From Bacteroidota bacterium (GTDB taxonomy: Bacteria; Bacteroidota; Bacteroidia; Sphingobacteriales; Sphingobacteriaceae): a DNA stretch of 64,000 nt. The notes below the pieces were generated by a model. The model was not told the origin of the DNA, made no database searches, and saw only the letters and a list, made by a program, of their open reading frames with translations. Shown here in pieces: positions 33,884-43,345 of this stretch. Each line of letters opens with the position of its first letter. Positions within the stretch are counted from its first letter, which is position 1. Position numbers and translations under genes: made by a program. The stretch is from the NCBI GenBank assembly GCA_026224775.1, contig JAMFRP010000026.1, positions 434,001 to 498,000 on the forward strand, given 5' to 3'.

Positions 33884-36346
33884 ATGCTTAGCAGCCAGTA
33901 TCCCATATCAAAAATTAAAGACATTATAAGCGCAGTAGGCGCTATTGTAAGTGAAAATAGCATAAGTGTACTGCTTACTGATAGTCGCCGCATTACCAGT
34001 GCTACAGAGGCCTTGTTCTTCGCCCTGAGCGGTCGCCGTAATGGGCACGAGTTTATTGCCGAGGCTTATGCCGCCGGTGTGCGCAACTTCGTGGTAAACC
34101 ATGGTCCGGAGATTAAAATGCCGGGTGCTAATATTTTAATTGTTGATGATGTGTTATTCGCCTTGCAAAAACTGGCTGCTTTTCATCGCGATAGCTTTAA
34201 ATTACAAGTGATCGGCATCACAGGCAGCAACGGCAAAACCATAGTGAAGGAGTGGCTATATCAGTTAATGGCCGCCGACCATAACATTGTACGTAATCCT
34301 AAAAGCTACAACTCGCAAATAGGGGTGCCGCTTTCTCTATGGCAAATAAGCGATAATAACGACCTTGGCATATTTGAGGCCGGGATTTCCACTACAGGCG
34401 AAATGGCACGTTTAGAGGCCATGATTAAGCCTGACATCGGAATTCTCACCCATATTGGCTCCGCCCATGATGAAGGCTTTGAAAGTCGCGAACAAAAAGT
34501 ACTGGAAAAACTCGGGCTGTTTAAACACTGCAAATTGTTAATCCACAACTACGATGAGCTGATTAATTATTCCAAGGACATCCCGGTTAAAGAATGCTTT
34601 ACCTGGAGCCAGAATTTTAAGGAAGCGGATCTTTATGTATTTAGTGAGACGATTATCGCTAAAAATTTTTATTTACGTGGTCGCTATAAAGGTTCTGAAA
34701 TAGAATGTCTTATACCTTTTTTAGATAAAGCTTCATTTGAAAATGCCATTACCTGCTGGGCAACCATGCTGGCTATGGGCTATACACCCATTGAAGCCGA
34801 TAAACGCATTGAGCGTTTAACCCCGGTAAGTATGCGTTTGGAGCTGAAGACCGGCGTGAACAACTGTTCGATTATCGATGATTCATACAATTCGGATATA
34901 CAATCGCTGGAGATAGCGTTGAATTTTTTAAGTCAGCAGAATCAGCATCAAAAAAAGACTTTGATCTTATCTGACATATTTCAATCCGGACTGGAGGAGG
35001 ATATTCTATACGATAAGGTTGCCGATATGATCAAGGTGAAGAAGATCGATAAATTTATTGGCGTGGGTGAGGCCTTGTTTAATCGTCAGCAATACTTTGA
35101 TGTACCCGAGAAGCATTTTTTTGCTGATACCGCAACTTTACTTAAACATATGAATTCCCTGATTTTCAGGGATGAAGATATTTTGATCAAAGGCTCGCGT
35201 AGTTTTGAGTTTGAAAGTGTGAGCCGTGCCCTGGTGCAGAAAGGACATGAAACAGTAATGGAAATCAATTTGAATACCTTGCTGAGTAACCTTAACTTCT
35301 ATAAATCTAAGTTAAAGCCCGGTGTTAAGTTGATGGCTATGGTTAAGGCTTTTAGTTATGGTAGTGGTACTTTTGAAGTAGCTAATATGCTGCAATATAA
35401 TAAGGTGGATTACCTGGCTGTTGCTTATGTTGATGAAGGTGTAGCCCTGCGGCAAGGCGGAATCACTTTGCCGATAATGATATTAAACCCGGAAGTGACA
35501 GCGTTTGATAAATTAGAGGAATACAAGCTTGAGCCTGTGATTTATAGCTTTGGGTTATTTGATGACTTCATCAGATACCTGCAGGCAGCTGGCCTGGCGA
35601 AATTCCCTATCCACATAAAAATCGATACCGGCATGCATCGCATTGGTTTTGAAGATTTTGAAGTAGAAACTTTATGTGATCTGTTAGAGATCAATAACTA
35701 TGTGAAGGTATGTTCGGTATTTTCACACCTGGCAGCCAGTGAAGCATCACAGCATGACGGTTTTACATTGACCCAGATACAAAAATTCGAGAAGGCTTAT
35801 AAACAGATCGAAGAAGCTTTAGGTTATAAAGTAATTAAACATTTAAGTAATACAGCAGGTATAACCCGCTGGCCCAATGCTCAATATGATATGGTTAGGT
35901 TGGGTATTGGTTTATATGGAGTAGATTCGGCCACACCGGAAGATGAGAGTGGTTTGCAGCCAATTGCCAGCTTAAAAACAAGCGTGTCGCAGGTTAAAAA
36001 GATAGTCGCGGGTGAAACAGTGGGTTATGGGCGTAATGGCAGCTTATCCAAGGACGGTAAGATTGCTACTGTAAGAATTGGTTATGCTGATGGCTACTTA
36101 CGCGCCTTTGGTAACGGCGTAGGAAAGTTGTTAGTTAAAGGAACCCTGGCGCCTACGGTTGGAAATATTTCGATGGATACTTGTGTAATTGATGTAAGCG
36201 GAATTGATGTAAGCGAAGGAGATGAGGTGATTATTTTTAACAATGAATTAAAAATACAAGAACTCGCAAAAGAGATAAACACTATTCCTTACGAAATATT
36301 AACTAATATTTCGCAGCGGGTAAAAAGGGTGTACTTTTACGAGTAA
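33884..36346 (+). CDS. Fused MurF ligase and alanine racemase
   Basis: An 820-residue fusion that serves cell-wall synthesis. The N-terminal half (about 1-455) is UDP-N-acetylmuramoyl-tripeptide:D-Ala-D-Ala ligase, with ATP-binding K118 in GITGSNGKTIVKEW and later IIDDSYNSD. The C-terminal half (about 460-820) is a PLP-dependent alanine racemase with K488 in MAMVKAFSYGSG as PLP lysine and Y715 in VGYGRNG as the second catalytic base. The fusion couples D-alanine production to its use and is common in Bacteroidota. Start: the ATG at 33884 gives MLSSQYPISKIKDII, the expected MurF beginning. The DUF502 gene follows by 7 bases. Confidence 0.95.
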   Translation: MLSSQYPISKIKDIISAVGAIVSENSISVLLTDSRRITSATEALFFALSGRRNGHEFIAEAYAAGVRNFVVNHGPEIKMPGANILIVDDVLFALQKLAAFHRDSFKLQVIGITGSNGKTIVKEWLYQLMAADHNIVRNPKSYNSQIGVPLSLWQISDNNDLGIFEAGISTTGEMARLEAMIKPDIGILTHIGSAHDEGFESREQKVLEKLGLFKHCKLLIHNYDELINYSKDIPVKECFTWSQNFKEADLYVFSETIIAKNFYLRGRYKGSEIECLIPFLDKASFENAITCWATMLAMGYTPIEADKRIERLTPVSMRLELKTGVNNCSIIDDSYNSDIQSLEIALNFLSQQNQHQKKTLILSDIFQSGLEEDILYDKVADMIKVKKIDKFIGVGEALFNRQQYFDVPEKHFFADTATLLKHMNSLIFRDEDILIKGSRSFEFESVSRALVQKGHETVMEINLNTLLSNLNFYKSKLKPGVKLMAMVKAFSYGSGTFEVANMLQYNKVDYLAVAYVDEGVALRQGGITLPIMILNPEVTAFDKLEEYKLEPVIYSFGLFDDFIRYLQAAGLAKFPIHIKIDTGMHRIGFEDFEVETLCDLLEINNYVKVCSVFSHLAASEASQHDGFTLTQIQKFEKAYKQIEEALGYKVIKHLSNTAGITRWPNAQYDMVRLGIGLYGVDSATPEDESGLQPIASLKTSVSQVKKIVAGETVGYGRNGSLSKDGKIATVRIGYADGYLRAFGNGVGKLLVKGTLAPTVGNISMDTCVIDVSGIDVSEGDEVIIFNNELKIQELAKEINTIPYEILTNISQRVKRVYFYE

Positions 36347-36353
36347 GTTTGAT

Positions 36354-36947
36354 ATGAAAAGAATTGCCAAAGCCTTACTTAATTATTTTGTTAAAGGACT
36401 ATTGATTGTAGTACCTCTGGGCGTTGCCATCTTTTTGATTTACTGGGCAGTTTCCAGAATTGATAATGCCCTAAATCTAAGCACAACCATATGGACTGAC
36501 AATAAAGGAAAACCCATGTATATACCCGGTCTGGGTATCTTAAATGTGGTATTAATCATCCTGATAGCGGGTGTTTTGGTAACTAATGTAATAACCGAGC
36601 CTATTAAAGCCTGGTTTAATCGCTGGTTGGATCGCTTACCTTTGTTCAAATTCCTGTACTCATCAGTAAAAGATCTTACGGAAGCATTCGTAGGAGAAGA
36701 GAAGAAATTTAACGAGCCAGTTTTGGTAGACGTGAATGAATTCGGTCTGAAAAAAATAGGCTTCCTGGTTAAAAGGGATTTGAATAAAATTGGTTTACCG
36801 GGCGATGTTGCTGTTTACTTTCCATATTCCTACTCTTTCGCAGGGCAGGTAGTTATTATTTCTGCCGATAAAGTGCATCCATTAGACATCAGCGCGGCCG
36901 ATGCCATGAAATTCATGATCTCCGGTGGCGTTAGCGGTTTAGACTAG
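36354..36947 (+). CDS. DUF502 family membrane protein
   Basis: A 197-residue DUF502 protein with two transmembrane helices (about 13-33 and 57-77) and a C-terminal cytoplasmic or periplasmic domain (VKRDLNKIGLPGDVAVYFPY, then SGGVSGLD at the end). The function of the family is unknown. It is 7 bases behind murF-alr and likely co-transcribed. Its last 17 bases overlap the 3' end of the MFS gene on the other strand. Confidence 0.88.
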   Translation: MKRIAKALLNYFVKGLLIVVPLGVAIFLIYWAVSRIDNALNLSTTIWTDNKGKPMYIPGLGILNVVLIILIAGVLVTNVITEPIKAWFNRWLDRLPLFKFLYSSVKDLTEAFVGEEKKFNEPVLVDVNEFGLKKIGFLVKRDLNKIGLPGDVAVYFPYSYSFAGQVVIISADKVHPLDISAADAMKFMISGGVSGLD

Positions 36948-38163
36948 TTTCTTTCCTCAAACTTCTGATCACTAATAACACACTTATCAATACCAATAAC
37001 GCTCCAAGTATATAGGGTGCACCCGGAAAGTAGACTGATGAATCCTTATGCGTAAAAAACTTAAAGCTATAACCCATTAATAATGGTCCAATTACAAGGC
37101 TTAAGCTGGATAATAAGGTTAAGCCACCCTGTAATTCGCCCTGTTCATTCGCGGCGAATTTGCTGGTAATAAACCCTTGTAGCGCAGGGCCGGATATGCC
37201 GCCGAAGCAATAAGGGATCATAAACAGGTATACTTGCCAACCTTGCCCTGCGAAGGCTATCAGGGTTAGTCCTGATCCGTAAGATATTAAGCCGATGATA
37301 ATGTTCTTCTTCAATCCCCATTTGGGTATCAGGTAGCGGATCAAACCGCCTTGTATGCCTATCAACAATACGCCAATAAAAAGCCCCAAAAATCCCACAC
37401 TGCGCATCGACCATTGGAATTTCTCATAAACATAAAATGGCAACTGGTACTCAACCGCCTTTTGTGCTATATATACTAAAGTAAAAGCAATCGCCAAACC
37501 CGCAAGTGCTTTATATTTACCTAATTGTTTAAATGATCCGATAGGATTTGCTCGTTTCCATTCAAATTTACGGCGGTGTTCTTTATCCAATGATTCCGGT
37601 AAAACAAAGTAGCCGTAAGCTGCATTAAACAAGGCCGATCCGGCGGCTACCATAAAAGGGATCTTGATATTTATGTCACCCAAAAAAGCACCACCCGAAA
37701 CCCCAATAATAAAACCCAGGCCCGATGCCGCGCCCACGATGCCAAAGTTAGCTGCCCGTTTATCACCTGTACTAATGTCGGCTATATAAGCGGTGGCAGT
37801 AGCCATGGTGGCACCAGTGATGCCCGCTATAGCCCGGCCTATAAATAACCAGAAAACGGTTGGCGCGAAGGCCATAAACATATAATCGATACTAAAGCCA
37901 ATTAACGAGATCAGTAGGATGGGGCGCCTGCCAAAACGATCGCTGAGGTTACCCATAACCGGCGAAAATATGACCTGCATACTGGCATAGGTAAAGGTTA
38001 ACCAACCGTTGATTTCAGATGCTACCGAGTAATCTACATTACCCAACTCTTTTAACAGGTTAGGGATAACGGGTATAATGATGGCCAAGCCCATCACATC
38101 AATAAAAATGGTTACGAAAATAAAACGGAGCGCGGCTGAGGTTTTAATTTTGGGTTGATCCAT
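36931..38163 (-). CDS. MFS transporter, Tet/TCR-like (paralogue A)
   Basis: A 410-residue, 12-helix proton-linked exporter of the major facilitator superfamily. It shows the Tet-family opening FIFVTIFIDVMGLAIIIPVI, motif A between helices 2 and 3 as GNLSDRFGRRPILL, and the GITGATMATATAYIADIS motif in helix 5. Tetracycline resistance is a family label only; substrate unknown. Adjacent gene 38196-39428 has the same length and very similar sequence, so the pair arose by tandem duplication. The gap between them is 32 bases, and they are probably one operon with the other copy first. Confidence 0.9.
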   Translation of the reverse strand: MDQPKIKTSAALRFIFVTIFIDVMGLAIIIPVIPNLLKELGNVDYSVASEINGWLTFTYASMQVIFSPVMGNLSDRFGRRPILLISLIGFSIDYMFMAFAPTVFWLFIGRAIAGITGATMATATAYIADISTGDKRAANFGIVGAASGLGFIIGVSGGAFLGDINIKIPFMVAAGSALFNAAYGYFVLPESLDKEHRRKFEWKRANPIGSFKQLGKYKALAGLAIAFTLVYIAQKAVEYQLPFYVYEKFQWSMRSVGFLGLFIGVLLIGIQGGLIRYLIPKWGLKKNIIIGLISYGSGLTLIAFAGQGWQVYLFMIPYCFGGISGPALQGFITSKFAANEQGELQGGLTLLSSLSLVIGPLLMGYSFKFFTHKDSSVYFPGAPYILGALLVLISVLLVIRSLRKETSLNR

Positions 38164-38195
38164 CCGTGTAAAAATGTAAAATAATATTAAATGTT

Positions 38196-39428
38196 TTAGA
38201 TGGATGCGTTATTTCTTTTAAAACTCCTGACCGCCAACCATGCGCTTAATAGCATAAGTGCTGATCCTATGATAAATGGCATCCCCGGAAATTGAAAAAA
38301 TGGGTTGGGTTTTGTGAAATAATAAAAAGCTTCAGCCATTACCAAAGGCCCGAATATTGAGCTTACACTCATCAAACTGGTTAGCCCACCTTGTAACTCT
38401 CCTTGCTCATTGGCAGGTACGCTGTTACTCATATAGCCTTGCAAAGCTGGCCCGGCAATACCGCCCAGGCAGTAAGGCACAAGAAACACAAACATCATCC
38501 AACCTTTAGAAGCAAAAGCAAAAAGCAATAAACCGGCAGCATATAAACTTAAGCCGATCCAGATGCTGCGCTTTTCGCCAAGCTTAGGCATAATTATTCT
38601 TATTAAACCACCTTGTACTATTTCTACAAATAAGCCAACAGTGCCAAGTGAATAACCAACCCAGTCTTCGTTCCAATGAAATTTGTCCATCGTATAAAAA
38701 GTCCATACAGTTTGTACAGCTTGCGCGGCAAAATAAACCAGAAACAAGGAAACAGCCAATCCTATTACCGACTTATACTTACTTAATTGTAATACAGACC
38801 CAAGTGGATTAGCTCTTTTTATGTCGAAGTCCCTACGATTCTCTATCGGCAATGATTCAGGTAAAATAAAATAGCCGTAAATGGCATTTAATAACGCCAA
38901 TACCGCTGCTGCTATAAATGGATAATGAACATCGTATTTGCCTAATATACCACCAATTACAGGCCCTATAATAAAGCCAATACCAAAAGCAACGCCTATT
39001 AAACCAAAATTCGCAGCACGCTTTTCGGGCTCGCTGATATCAGCAATATAAGCCGATCCTGTTGTAAAGCTGGCGCCTGTTATCCCTGCAACAATACGGC
39101 CCACAAATAACCATGCGATGGTAGGGGCAAATGCCGAAAACAAATAATCAATACTAAAGCCTAATAAAGAACATAGTAATACAGGCCTGCGGCCAAATTT
39201 ATCGCTTAAGTTACCTATAAGGGGAGCGAACAGGAATTGCATGGATGCATAAGCGGCGGTAAGCCAGCCAGCATAAGCTGAAGCATCGCTAATATTACCA
39301 TGAATTAAATGTTCAATTAGTTTTGGTATAACGGGTATGATAATACCCAGCCCCATTACGTCAATAAGCAGCGTAGCAAAAATAAATCCTAAAGCAGCCT
39401 GGCGTTTTTGGGGTACAGGTTTATCCAT
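38196..39428 (-). CDS. MFS transporter, Tet/TCR-like (paralogue B)
   Basis: Also 410 residues with twelve helices. Shared landmarks with paralogue A are [53 protein letters not shown] and [13 protein letters not shown]. The two copies differ at many positions, especially in the central loop and last helices, so the duplication is old and the copies may export different compounds. It is first in the two-gene unit; upstream lies a repeat-rich spacer. Confidence 0.9.
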   Translation of the reverse strand: MDKPVPQKRQAALGFIFATLLIDVMGLGIIIPVIPKLIEHLIHGNISDASAYAGWLTAAYASMQFLFAPLIGNLSDKFGRRPVLLCSLLGFSIDYLFSAFAPTIAWLFVGRIVAGITGASFTTGSAYIADISEPEKRAANFGLIGVAFGIGFIIGPVIGGILGKYDVHYPFIAAAVLALLNAIYGYFILPESLPIENRRDFDIKRANPLGSVLQLSKYKSVIGLAVSLFLVYFAAQAVQTVWTFYTMDKFHWNEDWVGYSLGTVGLFVEIVQGGLIRIIMPKLGEKRSIWIGLSLYAAGLLLFAFASKGWMMFVFLVPYCLGGIAGPALQGYMSNSVPANEQGELQGGLTSLMSVSSIFGPLVMAEAFYYFTKPNPFFQFPGMPFIIGSALMLLSAWLAVRSFKRNNASI

Positions 39429-39488
39429 GCCGCAAAATAGTAAATCTGCGTTAAATTGATATTAAAGTTTTTTGGCCTTCTTCAGTTG

Positions 39489-39587
39489 GCATTTCGACCG
39501 GAGGGAGAAATCTTGTCATTGTAAGACTTACGAAGTTTTAAAAACTTCGTAAGTCTGGTTACTATTTTGAAATGACAAAGGAGGGGC
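39489..39587. repeat. Compound intergenic palindrome (GGAGGGAGAAATCTT and AGACTTACGAAG families)
   Basis: GCATTTCGACCGGAGGGAG at 39489 is nearly the same as the repeat at 44653 (one base differs in CATTTCGAYCGGAGGGAG). Inside lies a 33-base palindrome at 39524-39556 whose 16-base arms AGACTTACGAAGTTTT and AAAACTTCGTAAGTCT meet at a single base, and the far end TTTGAAATGACA pairs partly with the first block. It sits between the MFS pair and the aldo/keto reductase gene and may end transcription from both. Confidence 0.75.
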
Positions 39588-39605
39588 AAAGTGTAAGGTA
39601 GGAGA

Positions 39606-40628
39606 TTATTTCAATTCCCTATCAGCAGATTGTCTTTCAACCATCCAACCCGGGTATTCTTTGGGTAGAGCGCTTACTTCGTCGATTTTTTTAAGATCAT
39701 CTTCAGTTAACGTAACCTCTGTCGATTTGATGTTATCATTTAACTGATCAACAGTTTTTGCACCGATAATAGTGCTGGTTATACCCGGTTGTTGCCTAAC
39801 CCATGCCAATGCAATTGCTGCAGGCGAAACATTGTGCTGTTTACCAACTTCGGTTATTACATCAATAATATTGTATGTTTTGTCTTTATTGATAGGAGGG
39901 AAATCAAAAGTCGTGCGTCTTGATCCTTCTACTTTTTCGTTATCTCGAGTATATTTACCACCCAGGAAACCACCGGCTAGGGGGCTCCATGGCATCATCG
40001 CTAAATTTTGATCGGCTGCTAATGGTAATATTTCACGCTCAATATCACGCCCTGCTAAGGAGTAGAAGTATTGCATCCCCACAAATTGATTCCATCCATG
40101 CAGTTTGCAAATACCTATCGCTTTCATAACCACCCAGGCGGGCCAGTTGCAAATGGCTATATAACGCACTTTTCCTGTTAGAACGATGTCATTTAAAGCG
40201 CGCATGGTTTCTTCAATGGGGGTCTTGGGGTCGAAGCCGTGCACATATAAAACGTCGATGTGATCCAGCTGTAAACGCTGCAAGCTTTCATCCACCGAAT
40301 AAAAAATATGATAACGGGATAAACCAACCGCGTTTTTACCTTCACCCATGCGACCGCGAACTTTGGTAGCGATAATCAGTTCGTTACGGTTAAAACCAAG
40401 ATCTTTGATGGACTGGCCCAATAATTTTTCTGATTCTCCGAAGGAGTAAACATTGGCAGTATCAATAAAATTAATACCGGAGTCAACTACAACTTTCATC
40501 AGTTCGTTAACTTCTTTTTGTTGTACTTTTCCAATGTTTTCCCAATAGCCTTTGCCACCAAAAGTCATGGTGCCAAAGCAAATTTCTGACACCAGTAAAC
40601 CGGTGTTGCCTAAAAAGTTGTATTTCAT
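39606..40628 (-). CDS. Aldo/keto reductase
   Basis: A 340-residue NADPH-dependent aldo/keto reductase of the YajO/Gre3-like oxidoreductase group. Visible motifs are ICFGTMTFGGKGYW, DTANVYSFGESEKLLG (catalytic D and Y), VDVLYVHGF-like IDVLYVHGFD, and the cofactor segment TSTIIGAKTVDQLNDNI. Length fits. Substrate cannot be told. It is transcribed divergently from the SDR gene with 341 bases between them that contain repeated TGTACC motifs. Confidence 0.9.
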   Translation of the reverse strand: MKYNFLGNTGLLVSEICFGTMTFGGKGYWENIGKVQQKEVNELMKVVVDSGINFIDTANVYSFGESEKLLGQSIKDLGFNRNELIIATKVRGRMGEGKNAVGLSRYHIFYSVDESLQRLQLDHIDVLYVHGFDPKTPIEETMRALNDIVLTGKVRYIAICNWPAWVVMKAIGICKLHGWNQFVGMQYFYSLAGRDIEREILPLAADQNLAMMPWSPLAGGFLGGKYTRDNEKVEGSRRTTFDFPPINKDKTYNIIDVITEVGKQHNVSPAAIALAWVRQQPGITSTIIGAKTVDQLNDNIKSTEVTLTEDDLKKIDEVSALPKEYPGWMVERQSADRELK

Positions 40629-40969
40629 AAGTAAGTTAGATTTATTAAAATCTAATATGCGTAAAATGGGGTGATTTTTGATGCTTTCTATTGAAATTTT
40701 ACGTGAAAATGGTCTAAAAGCGACTATTTTTTAGTCGAAATTGATGCTTTTTCGGCTGATTTGAGGTTTAAAAGTGATTTAAAAAGCCTGTTTTTGGTGC
40801 TATTTTGGGTGTTTTTAGGTTGAAAAGTGTACCAAATGTACCATGTGTTTCACTTGTACCGTGGTACAGTTGTTTATGTAAAGTAACTAATGTGTTGTAC
40901 TGTAAATTTTAGCACCCGAAAAATTGGCAGAGGCAAGTTAGTGCATATATTTACGGCACAATTAGCATT
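40629..40969. other. Divergent regulatory region between aldo/keto reductase and SDR genes
   Basis: No gene is visible. Between 40828 and 40868 TGTACC occurs three times in the same orientation (40828, 40837, 40855) and the third is half of a 14-base palindrome. TATATTTA at 40946-40953 is a near-match to the -7 box in front of the SDR gene, with TTG 18 bases before it. The rest is T/A-rich with several TTTT runs. Confidence 0.5.
40828..40868 (+). promoter_or_regulatory. TGTACC repeat cluster, candidate operator
   Basis: TGTACC at 40828-40833 and 40837-40842 and the perfect palindrome TGTACCGTGGTACA at 40855-40868, with spacings of 9 and 18 bases. Such phased repeats look like a cooperative regulator site. 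The regulator is unknown; none is encoded nearby. Confidence 0.45.
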
Positions 40970-41818
40970 ATGGCTTTAAGAACTACCGTAATTACCGGCG
41001 CAACATCCGGCATAGGCAAAGAAACCGCTTTGGCACTCGCGAAAAAAGATCACGCGATTTATTTGCTGGTCAGGAATACCCAAAAAGGTGACCGCCTTAA
41101 AGATGAGATCATAGCACAAACCGGCAACAAGAATATTTTTGTGGTAAAGTGTGATCTGGCCGATCTGCAAAGTGTTCGTGAAGCAGCTGATGAACTTAAA
41201 GCTAAGCTATTTGCCGTAAACGTGTTGATAAACAACGCAGGCGGTATCTTTGGTGAAAAGCAAATGACTAAGGACGGTTTTGAAATGACTTTCCAGGTAA
41301 ATCATTTAGGGCATTTTCTGTTAACCATGGCAATTATGCCGCTGTTAGAGAAAGGGCAGGCGAGGGTGATCAACGTAAGCTCCGAAGCACACAGAAGGGG
41401 TAAAGCTGATTTTGATGATCTGCCGTGGCAGCAGAAGAAATATTCTGCATGGAGAGCTTATGGCATGGCTAAGTTATTCAACCTTTATTTTACCAAAGCT
41501 TTGGCTGAAAAATATGCGGATAAAGGGATTTCTTCATTCGCATTGCATCCAGGCGTTGTAAAAACTGAATTCTGGGGTGGAATAGGCGGACTCTTAGGTA
41601 AACTAACGAGTTTGTTAGTCGGCCCGTTTATGATTACAGCTGAAGAAGGTGCGCAAACCACCATCTATTTGGCCACCGAGCCCGGTATGGATGCAAAAAG
41701 CAGTCAGTACTTCATAAAAAAGAAAATGGCCAAATCAACCGTGCTTTCCTGGAATGAAGCTAACCGCAATAAGCTTTGGGATATCAGCAAAAAATTAGTG
41801 AGTAAATATTTAGCATAA
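40970..41818 (+). CDS. Short-chain dehydrogenase/reductase (retinol-dehydrogenase-like)
   Basis: A 282-residue SDR with the NAD(P)-binding TGATSGIGKETALAL motif at residues 10-24, the NNAGG structural motif, a serine in VINVSSEAH and the catalytic YGMAK (Y and K). It resembles the WW-oxidoreductase/retinol dehydrogenase group. The substrate is unknown. Start at the ATG following the presumed -7 box. Confidence 0.9.
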   Translation: MALRTTVITGATSGIGKETALALAKKDHAIYLLVRNTQKGDRLKDEIIAQTGNKNIFVVKCDLADLQSVREAADELKAKLFAVNVLINNAGGIFGEKQMTKDGFEMTFQVNHLGHFLLTMAIMPLLEKGQARVINVSSEAHRRGKADFDDLPWQQKKYSAWRAYGMAKLFNLYFTKALAEKYADKGISSFALHPGVVKTEFWGGIGGLLGKLTSLLVGPFMITAEEGAQTTIYLATEPGMDAKSSQYFIKKKMAKSTVLSWNEANRNKLWDISKKLVSKYLA

Positions 41819-41838
41819 AAATAGTGTTAGGGTGTCAC

Positions 41839-41896
41839 ACTGAGGCACTCGATGGGTAAGCGTACAGGCCAGCCCTCATACTTCGAGTACCTCAGT
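41839..41896. repeat. Intergenic hairpin repeat (ACTGAGG...CTCAGT)
   Basis: ACTGAGGCACTCGA pairs with TCGAGTACCTCAGT (one mismatch) across about 30 bases, in the 106-base gap between the SDR and DUF2520 genes. It resembles the CTCAGCATGACA arm of the 44.5-kb repeats and probably belongs to the same mobile palindrome group; it may also terminate the SDR transcript. Confidence 0.6.
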
Positions 41897-41924
41897 ATGG
41901 CATCCATTATAAAAAATAAAATTC

Positions 41925-42686
41925 ATGCGCATAACACTTATCGGCTCGGGTAATGTAGCAACCCATTTGGGTGCGGCATTTAAAAATGCGGGGCATCGTA
42001 TTGTGCAGGTGTATAGCCGCAATGCACATAATGCAGCTTTACTGGCCTATCATATCGGTGCGGAAGCTATTGATGATCTGAATAATATCGATCCCAATAC
42101 TGATATTTTTATTATTTCTATAAGTGATGATGCCATTGCAGGTATCGCGCAGGAATTATCAAAACACAATAAACTGATAGCCCATACATCGGGCGCAACG
42201 GATCTGTACAATATACTTGCATTTACCGACAATGCAGGTGTGTTTTATCCCTTGCAAACCTTCAGTAAAACAAAAGAAGTTGACTTTTTAACAGTACCGC
42301 TATGTATTGAGGGCGCAAATGAATCCATCACCAAAACATTAAAAGAACTCGCACAAAGCATCAGCAATAATGTGTATGAGATTGATTCTACCCAGCGCAG
42401 AACATTGCATTTGGCCGCGGTGTTTGCCTGTAACTTTCCAAATTACCTATATAGGGTAGCGCAGGAGTTATTGTCGGATCAACGAATAGATTTTAGTTTA
42501 CTGCGACCACTTATTTTAGAGACTGCCGAGAAAGTTCAAACCAACCTGCCTGCCAATGTGCAAACCGGCCCCGCCATCCGTAATGATCAAAAAACTATGG
42601 AGGCGCATTTAACTTTACTTAAATACGAACCCGAGTGGGAGCAGTTGTACAGGTTGTTAAGTCAGGGTATTATCAAAAAGGATTAA
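41925..42686 (+). CDS. Rossmann-fold DUF2520 protein
   Basis: A 253-residue protein with an N-terminal NAD(P)-binding Rossmann domain (ITLIGSGNVATHLGAAF) and a C-terminal helical DUF2520 domain (RRTLHLAAVFACNFPNYLY and later GPAIRNDQKT). It is related to 6-phosphogluconate-dehydrogenase-type and F420-dependent reductases and to pyrroline-carboxylate reductase-like folds; no reaction is established. First gene of a run of five on the plus strand that ends with maf. Confidence 0.87.
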   Translation: MRITLIGSGNVATHLGAAFKNAGHRIVQVYSRNAHNAALLAYHIGAEAIDDLNNIDPNTDIFIISISDDAIAGIAQELSKHNKLIAHTSGATDLYNILAFTDNAGVFYPLQTFSKTKEVDFLTVPLCIEGANESITKTLKELAQSISNNVYEIDSTQRRTLHLAAVFACNFPNYLYRVAQELLSDQRIDFSLLRPLILETAEKVQTNLPANVQTGPAIRNDQKTMEAHLTLLKYEPEWEQLYRLLSQGIIKKD

Positions 42687-42713
42687 TACAATACGCCACC
42701 TAAGTAATTTTAT

Positions 42714-42721
42714 TACTTTTG
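42714..42721 (+). promoter_or_regulatory. -7 box upstream of the ferredoxin gene
   Basis: TACTTTTG matches TAnnTTTG and ends 5 bases before the start codon, so any transcript from here would be nearly leaderless. No convincing -33 element is seen at the proper distance. Confidence 0.35.
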
Positions 42722-42726
42722 CCAAA

Positions 42727-43059
42727 ATGAATATTTATAAGCTTAAGATAAACTTTGAGGAAAAGGATCACGAATCTGTTGAATTGCCTATTGCCGAAGG
42801 TGAGTCTGTTTTAGATGTTTGCCTGGAAAATGGCATTGAATTACAGCACAATTGCGGTGGCGTTTGCGGTTGCAGTACCTGCCATGTATATGTAAATAAA
42901 GGCATGGATAACCTGCAGGAAATTTCAGATAAAGAAGAAGACTTTATTGATAGAGCAGTAAATCCGCGCATTACTTCACGCTTAGGTTGCCAATGTGTGG
43001 TGATTGATGGCGATATTGAAGTAACTTTACCCAACCAGTCCGACTTCATGGGCCACTAA
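42727..43059 (+). CDS. Adrenodoxin-type [2Fe-2S] ferredoxin
   Basis: A 110-residue electron carrier. C43, C49, C52 (NCGGVCGCSTC) and C88 (RLGCQC) match the C-x5-C-x2-C...C pattern of adrenodoxin/ISC-type ferredoxins. Additional cysteines at 32, 47 and 90 are not ligands in the family. ISC-type ferredoxins feed electrons to Fe-S assembly, which fits the iscX gene 35 bases downstream, even though the rest of an isc operon is absent. Confidence 0.93.
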   Translation: MNIYKLKINFEEKDHESVELPIAEGESVLDVCLENGIELQHNCGGVCGCSTCHVYVNKGMDNLQEISDKEEDFIDRAVNPRITSRLGCQCVVIDGDIEVTLPNQSDFMGH

Positions 43060-43094
43060 TAACATAATTTTAGATTCTACTCATCAACATAACA

Positions 43095-43340
43095 ATGACT
43101 CACGACAAAAAATTTGCTTTACCTATACACTGGGCCGATCATGAAGATATTGCTATTGAACTTTACGAAAAGTTCGGCGATGATTTTGATGAATCAAAAA
43201 TATACCGTATCCGCTTTACCGATCTTTTAGAGTGGATTTTAACGCTACCTAACTTTGCAGGTACACGCGAGCAATCAACCGAAGGCCATCTTGAGCAAAT
43301 CCAATCTGCCTGGGTTTACGAGTGGAGAGATAATCAATAA
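43095..43340 (+). CDS. iscX: Fe-S cluster assembly protein IscX
   Basis: An 81-residue acidic protein of the IscX/YfhJ family: HWADHEDIAIELYEKFGD near the start and FTDLLEWILTLPNF are the conserved blocks. IscX binds IscS and iron and modulates cluster assembly. It follows a 2Fe-2S ferredoxin, the same pair that ends the classical isc operon, but iscS/U/A are not here. The next gene starts 5 bases after its stop. Confidence 0.93.
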   Translation: MTHDKKFALPIHWADHEDIAIELYEKFGDDFDESKIYRIRFTDLLEWILTLPNFAGTREQSTEGHLEQIQSAWVYEWRDNQ

Positions 43341-43345
43341 TTCTA

